Assembly (NCBI GenBank): GCA_018857735.1
Contig: JABMCL010001555.1
Span: 1,048,501 to 1,112,500 of the forward strand
Direction: 5' to 3'
Origin: Alviniconcha marisindica
Lineage: Eukaryota > Mollusca > Gastropoda > Provannidae
DNA: 64,000 bases
Numbering within the stretch: the stretch's first letter is position 1; every line of letters starts with the position of its first letter. Shown piece after piece: positions 20,958-33,700 of this stretch. The position numbers and the translations under genes were made by a program. The notes beneath the pieces were generated by a model that saw nothing but the letters and a program-made list of their open reading frames with translations, was not told where the DNA came from and did not search any database.

Positions 20958-23900
20958 CTGCCACACACACACACACACACCCAGTGCGTTACAACACACT
21001 ATGCATCACCTACAACACATTCCTCTCGCAACCCACACTGCTTTGGCTTGGGCCATGTCACAACACACTGACCCCAGCAAGAACACCAACGGCTACATTA
21101 CGATGTTGTTATGCACTGCGTAGTTACGTGGAGACTGCGCCACAACCCACAGACAACAGTAGGAACACCAAGGCTACATTACAATGTTGTTATGCACTGC
21201 ACAGTTATATGAGGACTGTGCCACAATGCACTGACCCCAGCAAGAACACCAACGGCTACATTACGATGTTGTTATGCACTGCGTAGTTACGTGGAGACTG
21301 CGCCACAACCCACAGACAACAGTAGGAACACCAAGGCTACATTACAATGTTGGAATGCACCTCATAGTTATATGAGGACTGTGCCACAACGCACTGACCC
21401 CAGCAAGAACACCAAGGCTACATTATGATGTTGTTACGCACTGCATAGTTATGCAGGGACTGTGTCACAACACACTGTCCCCAGCAAGAACACCAAGGCT
21501 ACATCATGATGTTGTTAAACACTGCATAGTTACACAAGGACTGTGTCACAACACACTGACACCAGCAAGAACACTAAGGTTACATTATGATACTGTTAAG
21601 TGTTATGCAATGCATAGTTATGTGGGGACTGTGTCACAACACACAGACACCAGTAGGAACACCAGGCTACATTAGGATGCTTTTATGCACTGCATACTTA
21701 TACGGGGACTGTGTCACAACACACTGACACCAGCAGGAACATCAAGGCTGCATTACAATGTTGCTATGCACTGCATACTTACACGGGAACTGTGTCACAA
21801 CACACTGATACCAGTAGGAACACCAAGGCTAAAATACGATGTTGTTACGCACTGCATAGTCACACGGGGGCTGTGTCACAACACACTGACACCAGCAAGA
21901 ACACCATGGCTACATTATGATGTTGTTATGCACTGCATAGTTATGTGAGGACTGTGTCACAACACACTGACACCAGCAAGAACACCAAGGCTACATTATG
22001 ATGTTGTTATGCACTGCATAGTTATGTGAGGACTGTGTCACAACACACAGACACCAACAAGAACACCAAGACTACATTATGATGTTGTTATGCAATGCAT
22101 AGTTATGTGGGGACTGTGTCACAACACACAGACACCAAGGCTAAAATACAATACTGTTATTCACTGCATAGTTACATGGGGACTGTGTTACAACACACTG
22201 ACACCAGCAAGAACACCAATGCTACATTATGATGTTGTTACGCACTGCATAGTTACGCGGGGACTGTGTCACAACACACTGACACCAGCAAGGCTACATT
22301 ACTATGTTGTTATGCAATGCATAGTTATGTGGGGACTGTGTCACAACACACAGACACCAAGGCTAAAATACAGTACTGTTATTCACTGCATAGTTACATG
22401 GGGACTGTGTCACAACACAGTGACACCAGCAAGAACACAAAGGCTACATTACTATGTTGTTATGCAATGCATAGTTATGTGGGGACTGTGCCACAACACA
22501 CAGACACCAAAGCTACATTACTATCTTGTTATGCAATGCATAGTTATGTGGGGACTGTGTCACAACACTGACACAGACACCAGTAGGAACACCAAGGCTA
22601 AAATACAATATTGTTATTCACTGCATAGTTACATGGGGACTGTGTCACAACACACTGACACCAGCAAGAACACAAAGACTACAATGTTGTTATGCAATGC
22701 ATAGTTATGTGGGGACTGTGTCACAACACACAGACACCAAGGCTAAAATACAGTATTGTTATTCACTGCATAGTTACATGGGGACTGTGTCGCAACACAC
22801 TGACACCAGCAAGAACACCAAGGCTAAAATATGATGTTATTATTCACTGCATAGTTATATGGGGACTGTGTCACAACACACTGACACCAGCAAGAACACC
22901 AAGGCTAAAATATGATGTTATTGTGCACTACAATGGTTATGTGGGGCCTACCTTCAACCATGCAAAGCTCCCTCTATAAATGCATCCACCCTCCAGATAT
23001 GGAGATAAGTCCTCAAAAGCTGCCCTGGGTCACCCTATTCCTATCAACAGGTTCCACGATGGTGCTTTGCTTGGTGTCCCCTTTAAAGCCCAACACAGTG
23101 AGTGCTTACATATTATTCAACAAAAAAGGGATTTAATTAGAGATCAGAAAATGTCACACGGGCACAACAACAAAGACCTGAGTCGCCTACGGTAACTCTC
23201 ACCTGGTATGCATGTAAATACAAGTTATATAAATTCCACCAGAGATGCTTCCTCTAATGATGTGCCTTTAAAGGACAAGTCCAAGGTTAGGGGTGATTTT
23301 TGACACGATTTCCATTAAAGCTCACTGAGAACGATGATGTACGTGAAACTGTGATCTGAGGGTCATAAATGCACGAAAAAAAGGCATTTTCTGTCATACC
23401 AAAAACATTGCCATGACGCCCAAAATCACGTGACCATATGCCTACTACATCACTCTGGGGAGTCGCTGCAAAATGGCCAACTCGAGCTCCAAAGACAAAA
23501 CTGATACTTTGCCCGAGAGACCCACAAGGATACAGCCATATCAGTTTGAGCCTGTCAGGCAGGATTTTGAAAGAGTACCGGAACATCGTGTCAGCTTCGA
23601 AGCAAACCCCATGCGGTATTCCATGGGGTTTGCGAAATCGCACTCACTGAAGTGCTCGCTACACAAATAGGCGTGATGCAGCACAGCAAGAAAGTCAGCT
23701 CATTTGAATTGCATAAATTTAATCCACTTTCGCCTCACTGCGGGTCAATTGCGCGGGAGCTTGTGCATTGTTATACCTGGGGTCGTCTGCAAATTGTTAC
23801 AGTTCGCGGCAACACAGTAGGCCGGCACAGTTAACTTTTTGTCGACCACACACAAACACAGTTTACTGAAGAATCTAAGATGGCAATCGCACTGACTCCC

Positions 23901-24368
23901 CAGACTGACGTCACTTCCGGGAAAGTCACATGACTGATGGAGAACCCGAGACTGTAGTCTCGGCCAGCCTACAGAAAATAAAATCAATTAAAAACCCAAT
24001 TAAACATTTTTATCTATTTTTTATTTCATTAAATCTGAAACTAGTGACTCATTTGTCAATCATTTCGATGGTCATTTTGCATACTTAAAAACCTTGGACT
24101 TTTACTTTAAGGATGTACCTCTGGTGGAGTTTATATACCTTGTATTTACTCGCAAACTAGGTGAGAGTTACTGTAGGTGACTTCGGTCTTTGTTGTTGTG
24201 TCTCTGACATCTTTTGAGCGCTAATTAACTCCCTTGTGTGTTGATTCTGCACAAGCACTCTGGGACTCGTTCTGTTTCAGATTCTAACATATCGTTGTTA
24301 GAACACCTTCCAGTAACAACACAGAACTGATACAAACTAAAAGAGTGTGTTTGTGTGTGTGTGTGTGG

Positions 24369-24448
<80 letters not shown>

Positions 24449-24889
24449 TCTGTCTAAAACCGCAAAATAAGCTAAGGGCTAGACACTTAGGAACCAAAGA
24501 CACTGACCTGTGAAGCAATGTCTTTCATATGGGGGTCAAGGTCAGCAAAGAGGTCATGACCTTGATGGAAGAATGTGCTTTGGGCATGCATAAACGACAG
24601 CATCTGTAAACAACAAGGCAGAAGAAAACTTACCATTTAACAAATAAACAAAAAAATGTAAAACACTTCACCACCTCAGCTACAAAGAGTGATCTCCCCA
24701 TTTGCATAGCCTTAAGGAACTTTGCCTTAAAGCAACTACAAAATATTTTTGGTTAAAGAGGTAGATGAAATCAATATTTTTGTTCAAAACATAGAATTAA
24801 CGATTGTTTGAAAATAACCTGATGACTCTGAATGATAGCTTCATGAATGATCATTAGAAGGACTGACAAAATACTATCTTTTCTGCTGC

Positions 24890-24948
<59 letters not shown>

Positions 24949-24952
24949 GAGA

Positions 24953-25017
<65 letters not shown>

Positions 25018-27216
25018 CACACACACACACACACAGAGGACCAGACCAACAAAACTTACTGTTTCTAAAACTTCACATCTTTTCTTTGAGTGTAACACGT
25101 TGATCTGCAAAGAGATGAAGCAAGATCAAGTTAAAGGGAACTCTACAGCAGTACAAGGGAAACAACTACATTTGTACCTTCAGCGAAAGAAATTAAACTT
25201 GGCGTCTTGTCAAATAGTTCATTGTGGCCACACACATTAAAGTACATACTTTGTGTATTATCAGACATGTACATCCAATTCACAGAATAGATTGGTAGTA
25301 TTTTTATTATTCATTTTTTAAAGAAGCAAAATATTACGCAGATTAAACACCTGTGACAATGTCTGTGTTACCACAACCACACAGTAATACCAAAACGTTT
25401 GACAAAAGCCTGTCACCTAAAACAAACAGTCCAGATATGTTTGACAATGAGCAAAGACTGACAATTTCTGTCACCTCAAACTTAGTTCAGACAGGTGTGA
25501 CTCTTAGCAAAGCCTGACAATGTCTGTTACCTCAAACACACAGTTCAGACAGGTGTGACTATTGGCAAAGCTGACAATGTCTGTTACCTCAAACACACAG
25601 TCCAGACAGGTGTGACTATGAGCAAAGCATGACACAGTCTAGACAGGTGTGACTGAGCAAAACCTGACAATGTCTGCTACCTCAAACACACAGTCCAGAC
25701 AGATGTGACTATGAGAAAAACCTCACAATGTCTGTTACCTCCCACAGACAGGTGTGACAATGAGCAAAGCCTGACAATGTCTGTTACCTCAAACACACAA
25801 TCCCAACAGGTGTGATGTTAACAATGAGCAAAACCTGACAATGTCTGTTACCTCAAACACACAATCCCAACAGGTTTGACGTTAACAATCAGCAAAGCCT
25901 GACAACGTCTGTTACCTCAAACACACAATCCCAACAGGTGTGATGTTAACAATCAGTAAAACCTGACAATGTCTGTTACCTCAAAACGCACAATCCCAAC
26001 AGGTGTGACATTAACAATGAGCAAACCCTGACAATGTCTGTTACCTCAAACACACAATCCAGAGAGGTGTGGCTATGAGCAAACCCTGACAACGTCTGTT
26101 ACCTCAAACACACAATCCAGAGAGGTGTGACTGAGCAAAGCTTGACAACGTCTGTTACCTCAAACACACAATCCAGAGAGGTGTGACTGAGCAAAACCTG
26201 ACAACGTCTGTTACCTCAAACACACAATCCAGAGAGGTGTGACTGAGCAACACTGAAAAAAGCCTGACAATGTCCGTTACCTCAAACACATAATCCAGAG
26301 AGGTATGAGCGAAGCATCTCTTCATGGTGGTCAGGTCGTTCAAGGCCTCCTTGCACTCCTGGGGTTTGGTTCGCTGGGCCTGCGAGTTGCGCACAAGGGC
26401 ACCGTCGAGGTCGTCGCTGATCTTCTCAAACTGCTTCCTCATGTCCTTCATTCTTCGGATGTCACTGAAAAAGGTTTCAACACTTCAAAATTACTTCATC
26501 AAGTGTCTGAAAAATGACTGACTCAGTTAAAAAAAATACTCAAATGTGCTTAGCTCATTCAGTCATTGCGCTTATCACAGTGTTAAATTACACACTTCTA
26601 AAATGTTTTCAGATTTTCTTGGCAGTGTTAAAACAATGATCAGGTGTAAAATTATATCAAAATGCTTTCGGGCACAATTCAAATTATGCAGTAGAATTTT
26701 AAAAATTAGAATGGAGTGGTCTTTTCTCCAATTTACCAAATGGACTAGATTTTATGGTCAACTTATGCCACAATACCTCTACAAATTGACCCGCTGTATA
26801 CACAAATGGCCATGAGCTGTTTTGTGTAACATTCCAGCTGCATGCCTAAAGCACGTGTTCATCAGGATTGTGTAAGCTGATAAAAAAGAAATGCATCTAG
26901 TGAAATATACACACAAAAAAGACTCAGTAAAAAATGTGAGCTACACTGTATTACAAAAAAAGAAAAAGAAAAAAAAGGGAGTCGGTGAAGTATACCAGAA
27001 AAGAGAGATCACTGTCAAAAATATGAACTACACTGTATTTGAAAGAAATACGCTTGGTGAAGTACACGCAAAGAGGGACACATGGGTGTCCCCATGCTAA
27101 AAGTGAACTACACTGTGTCCAAAAAAGTCAACAACAAAACCTGGTAAAGCACACCACAAAATGAATCACTCAAAGATTAATGAAAGAAAAACAAAAAGAT
27201 ACAAAGTTGACTACCA

Positions 27217-27266
<50 letters not shown>

Positions 27267-29080
27267 CACACACACACACAAAGGTGTAAAAGAATGTGTG
27301 TGTGCTTTTAATAGGACAGCACAACCATATTGTTTTGCATCATCCTATTAGCCTTCATTTTAACCCTTAGTGTGTTTTAGATCTCTACATTCTATAAACC
27401 GTACAAATAATTTTCTAAACAGCTGAGAGTTCAGTAACTTTGATTAGTATCCAGATATGATTCCTGAAGAATAAGACGACGAAGAAGAAGAAATAGACAA
27501 AGTGCACAGAAACAAAGGAAGCTAATGAAAGTAGTGTCAGCTTACTTTTTGATGAAGGTGTTGAGATTCTTACAAACAGATCTGTGGGCTTGGTCCATCA
27601 AGATCTGAAAATACCAAACGGTAAGTGGAACTGGTTGGTCAAGCAAAATCATAACCAGTACTTAAGCTGGAAACATTGAATTCTAATACAAACTTATAAA
27701 TTATACAGGACTACACATATGAAATAAACAGTTGTATAACTACTAATACTATAAGGCCCAGCTGGTTTTTTTTGCTGTTTTGTTTTTTTGTTTTTTGTTG
27801 GGGGGGGGGGAGGCAAAGTCATAATCAATTTGAGAACCATATTCATGGTTAAAACAAATGCATTCAAAAACCAATTACATTAGTGGGTGTCACCGTGCAT
27901 GGCAAAATACTCCTAGATCCTTGTTGTGCGCCTATATACTGTAGCCACAGTGTCATTGTCAGTACACATAACTTGCTCTTGGTGTGGTCAAGTGTTTAAG
28001 TTGCATGAGCAATGAGTACATGGCATATGGAACAAATCTGCGTAGCATCAGTATGTTGATTTGCAAGTGATCGGTACATGATGAATGATGCTTAAGCTAG
28101 TGTGACACCAGGGTTTTTGACAGAATCAACCAAGCACCCAGCTGAAATTCAAATACAAATACAAACTGAACAGAAAAGGAGGTGCTACTGTTAGTATTGG
28201 ATTCAACAGATAAGCACTGATTCTGTGTTATACTTTTGTTTAACTGTCAATATCCAAGATATTCATGAATCAACATCTGCAATGCACTGTTATACAGCTT
28301 TGAATGATTACACCAGCTGGGTATCTTCTCCTTTCAGTCGGTTGTTGTCACCACACAATTTTCAACTGAGTGTTTTTTGACGAGCTCACATAGAGTCTGT
28401 GTGTACAAGACACTGGTACATAAACAGGTACTGAGACAGACAGACAGACAGACAAACTGACAGATAGATATGACATTCAAATCAAAGTTAACAATTGCCA
28501 CAAAAAACTCCTGTTTTTATAGATAGGTATAATAACACTAACAGCCGTCAATTCTTCAAAGCCAATTCATAAAAGCTTTAAACATCTTACAAAGAACAGC
28601 ATGAAGGGCAGGTTGCAGAGGGTAATACACAAAAATTAAACACTGTTTCTGTGTGCATAGGCATGAAGAAAAAAAGGAAACACACACATCTATCAATCGA
28701 TCATGCTCAAATCATATAAAAATGACAAAAGTAACGCAATTAAACTCACCCCAAAATACTTCATCATCTCCGTCATTGCATGAGCAAAGCGGTTGAGACT
28801 AGTCTGAAAACATGATGCACATGAGGAAATCAACAAAAGCAAAAACTGACAAAGAAACTGAATCTGACACAGAGGTGTGAAAAAGGCAACAGCATATTTT
28901 ATATTAATATTAAAACACAAGTTCTTTTTTAAAATGAAACAAATCTATACTTTCAGTGATAACAAAATGACTGTCTGACTGACTATCTCATGATGCGATT
29001 TGCAGCCTAAGTAGAAAAACACACACACACACAAAAACTCCAAATTAAGCTGCTGTCTTAATTTCGCAGTACCAAAATGA

Positions 29081-29116
<36 letters not shown>

Positions 29117-30718
29117 GCGTGTGGTGTGTGTGTGTGTGTGTGTGTGCGTGAGTGTGTAACAGCTTGTGTGTATGTGTTTGACCACCCAAAACAAAGTTTA
29201 GAAGAGAAAACTGGAAACAAAAAGTTCTTTTATTTACAATACTTAGTAATTCAACTTGCTTTTCTTCTATTCTGGTTGGTTCAGAAATGTTAGTCTAGCT
29301 GTACACACACTTGCGGGTGAGGTGGGGGGTGGGCTGAGGACACAAGTCTTGGATGTGAAATCAATGGTTAGATTAAAAGTTCAAGACATATTTTCATGTG
29401 AAGAGCACTGTGCATATTTAGTATCACAGTCCAACCTAAACCAAAATCAAGTCTCTGACCACAAGCACTAAATCAACCTTCTTGGCAAATCAATAACAAA
29501 AAAGACAGGGGGAAAAGAAAAGAAAAGAAAAGAAAAAAGCAAAAAAAAAGAGCATCAAAATCATACTCCATTTCAAATCCATTACCATCCCTTAAAAATA
29601 AACATCATATATATAAAAATAACAAAAACAAAATAAAAAACTCCACCATGCCTTTCCCAAGTTTCCCCAAGTTCCCTGGTCAATACAAATTGGTATCCGG
29701 TTTTCAAATCAGTTCCTTACTGCCTGCAAGAACATGTTCTGTCAATGCACGCATACATGTACACAAACAGGTCTTGGATTAATGTCCCATAAACTACACA
29801 GGGCCAGCTCAGGATGAATCTGGAAGCAAAACAAAAAGAGCCACCTGACCAGTAAAACTACAAGTTTTTTTACTGGACCATCTGATTTCTGCCAAGAGTC
29901 TAAATCTGGCTTCACTTTAAGGGAATATAACACCATGCCAAATGAGCTGATCAGTCAAATTCACCTTGCAGTCACGCAGAATAATCAGACCATCCTTTAA
30001 AAAAAAAAAAATTGTGTGTAAGTCTTCTTGTAATATTATGGTGTTGGGGGGGGGGGGGTGCACATTTGATTATAAATGCATAACACTCAGGGATTCTCTT
30101 CTAAGCACCGTTGTGTGAGAGTGCGTGCTCACGCCTGCATGCATGCTTGCATGTGCATGCGTGTGTGTGTGCACAAATGCATGGATGGTGCATGTGTTTG
30201 TCTCTGTGGATATGTCTAAGAGTGAGTGAGTGAGTGAGTAAGTGTGTGTGTGTGTGTGTGTGCATGCGTGCGTGCATGCGTGTGTGCGTGCATGCGTGTG
30301 TGTGTGTGTGCATCTACGCGCTGGGGAAGAGTGCTATAGGGGTAAAACCCACCTGATGTTTCAAAACACTGATAAATCAATCTGTTACAGAGCTTGGCTA
30401 AACTACCCTCTCTCTCAGTTCCTGGTCTGGATAACTGCTCTAAGTTGTTACCTGCTGACTCGTACAGAAAAATGCAAATCATTTCGCATGGAGAAATCAA
30501 GTCAGGGATAATGGCAATTAAGTGCTGTAGGGAATCTGATCCTATAACTTAAGAAAGCTCTGCAGACCATGCCACTTTAACCCCTTATATGCCAGCTGCT
30601 TTTACTAGCCCTCACCTCCGCCCCTGTATTTTCAGAGGAATTTTCAGGTATCAGTCTGAAAACTACATGACTCACAAAATTAGAACTATGCTACAGCAGA
30701 TCTTAGGAGCAACCAGTT

Positions 30719-30786
<68 letters not shown>

Positions 30787-33700
30787 AGTGACACCAAAAA
30801 AACATGTGATCAGTTCAGACAGGTGTCTTTTCACTGGTGGTGCAGGAAGTTCAGTTCAGGAGTCTTTGAATGTGGATGTCGAACACTGTCACATACCAGC
30901 CTGGGCTTTCGATTCCACTGTTTCACTTTTTGTAGCGAGCTCACTGAATCTGTGAGGAGCATGGCATATGTGGCCTGTCACTTCTCAAGGCAAGAGCAGA
31001 GCTTACATGTGCCTCCATTTCCAGAACCATACTGAGACCTTGTAAAGAGGCTGCACTGTCTTGGTGAAGTGAAGGCTGGTTGCACATTGACCTTGCTTAA
31101 CATTACAGTGAAGCCCCCCCCCCCCCCCCCCCCCCAAACGGCCTTGAAGGAAGTACAGGAAGTAATATGACTGAATGGCTAAGGTACTGGTTTTGGAAAT
31201 AAATAAGAAGTCGCAGGTTTGAATCCAGTATCTCCCCACCCCACCCCCCAGACCTTTTGTTGATTTTCATCCCTTTACACTTTCAAATCTGGTTTCCCTA
31301 GAAGCAGAACTGTATACTGTAACAGGTGATCTACATCTATGCCAGTCATGCTGGCTAGGAAAGAGTTACAGTATTTTTCAACAACAACAACAACACTATA
31401 CAAGTCACTACCGATAAGTCACCATGCGCTGAACAGATCAAAAATATGTACAGAATCCACCATGTGACAAAACAACAGAAGTCATTTCTAGAGTCATGCA
31501 ACTGACAGTGGATGCAGATTACTTAGTTTCTAAATCAATGGTTGGATCCCCAAAACAACTGCAGAAGCACTGATCAGATAGGGTGCAAAGTATCAGGAGC
31601 GAGAGAGGGGTGGGGGGGTGGGGGGGAGGGAGGTAGAGACCCTGGAGGTGGGGGGAGACTAAGAGAGAGAGGGGGTCAGAGAACTAGAGACTAGAGGGAG
31701 ATAGGGGAGGAAGAGAGATGGTGGGTGAAGGAAACAAAGAGAAGCCATGATCACTTTTGCGTCTAGAGAACTCTCTCATGGTAAAATTCTTAAGTTTTTT
31801 TTTTCTTCTTATTTTTTCTTTTCCTCTGACTTTCAAGTCTCACTTTCAAGTGTACTTTGGAGCCTGCCAATCTTTTAGTTTGATTTTTTTTAAAATAATT
31901 ATGAAACTCTCATGGTAAATAGGGAGCTCTCTCATGGTAAATTTCTTAAGGTTTTTTCTTCTTCTTTTTTCTTTACTTCGGACTTTCAAGTGTACTTCGG
32001 AGTCACATACAAGCCTGCCAATCTTTTAGTTTGATTTTTTTAAATATAATTATGATTCCCACTCTGAACATGCTATGATAAATGTTTTTAATTTTTTAAT
32101 TAAATTATTATGTCCATAAGGACTGTGACTCGTGTACGAGTGAAAGGTGTTAGTACAAAAAATCATACCCAAATTATTTTGCACTCAGTTAAAATGTAAG
32201 ATGCCTGTACTGAGTTAGGTACTCAAAGAGCAACGCCAAAACAAATTTATTTTAACCCGCTAACAGAACTCCTGAGTCTGAGCTATTTGTGTGCTGTATT
32301 TAGCTAGGTCACAAAAGCCTCAGAAACCCATGCTTCACCCCCACCCCCACAAAAACATAAAATGAAAGAACGGGGCTGCTAGTTTGGCCAATGTCTCTGC
32401 TTGCCAGGTCCGTCTCTCAGGCACTAATTAACTCCCTTGTTTGTTGACAAAGTTCACAAAGGAGTGGGAACGTAACACTGCAATGTGCATGACTATGCTT
32501 TTCAGTGACCATGCTCATTGTTTATCATTCACATGCCTTTGCCTTAAAAACAATGTCTAACAGATTCTTCACAGGGAACTATCATCCACATGCCTTTGCC
32601 TTAAAAACAATGTCTAACACAGTAACAGATTCTTCACAGGGAACTATCATTCACTGATTCACATGCCTTTGCCTTAAAAACAATAACAGATTCTTCACAG
32701 GGAACTATCATCCACATGCCTTTGCCTTAAAAACAATGTCTAACAGACTCTTCACAGGGAACTATCATTCACATGCCTTTGCCTTAAAAACAATGTCTAA
32801 CAGACTCCTCACAGGGAACTATCATTCACATGCCGCTGCCTTCAAAACAATGTCTAACAGACTCTTCACAGGGAACTATCATTCACATGCTGTTGCCTTA
32901 AAAACAATGTCCAAGTCTTCACAGGGAACTATCATTCACACGCTGCTGCCTTCAAAACAATGTCTGAGTCTTCACTGGGAACTATCATTCATATGCTGTT
33001 GCCTTCAAAACAATGTCTGAGTCTTCACAGAGAACTATCATTCACATGCTGCTGCCTTCAAAACAATGTCTAACACTAACAGATTCTTCACAGGGAACTA
33101 TCATATTATATGCTGTTGCCTTAAAAACAATGTCTGAGTCTTCACAGGGAACTATCATTCACATGCCGCTGCCTTAAAAACAATGTCTGAGTCTTCACAG
33201 AGAACTATTATTCACATGCCGTTGCCTTAAAAACAATGTCTAACAAACTCTTCATGAAGAACTGAAGCCAAGAAACATCAAGGGCCTGATCGACGGGAAT
33301 AGAGTGAAAAAACCCACACACGACAGTTTGTGCAGTTTGTTAAAAATCAACATCTGAAAGTTATGAAAGCACAAACATGAGTGAGCTGCCATTCTGTGCT
33401 CAGCAGATAACCAGTGGTGTCATGAAGAAGGCCAGAATGCGTGGCATGGCAAAAAAAGTCACGTATGTCAGGTACCATCCATTTCTGCTCTTCGCTGGTA
33501 AAGAGTTAATTTTAAAACCAAAATGGCTGTGCCCTGAGAAGCCCAAATTCAAAGCAAAAAAGTACTTCTTTTGTATTTCATTCCAAAACAAGGATCAAAT
33601 GAAGCTTGCAGGTGGATGAATTTGCACATTTTCACATTCACAGGCCAACTTGCACCTTTGCTTCAATTCCTCCTAATTTTAGAATAGAACAAAACAAGTA

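Larger units (their letters stand above)
23096..24263. mobile_element. Non-autonomous DNA transposon with long terminal inverted repeats
   Basis: The left end (cagtgagtgctta, then aagggatttaattag, acaacaacaaagacctgagt, caccagagatgcttcctcta) is repeated in reverse at the right end (tggtggagtttatata, gacttcggtctttgttgttg, gctaattaactcccttgtg, aagcactctg). The TIRs are roughly 170 bp and the element about 1.17 kb. No clear target-site duplication is visible. Partial relatives occur at 11985-12115, 32411-32452 and 35870-36018. The interior holds THAP and P2X7-like coding remnants. Confidence 0.82.

Noticed and set aside
21451..22979. Long threonine/histidine-rich plus-strand frames
   Set aside because: Products of the roughly 80-bp minisatellite in ACAP intron 9.
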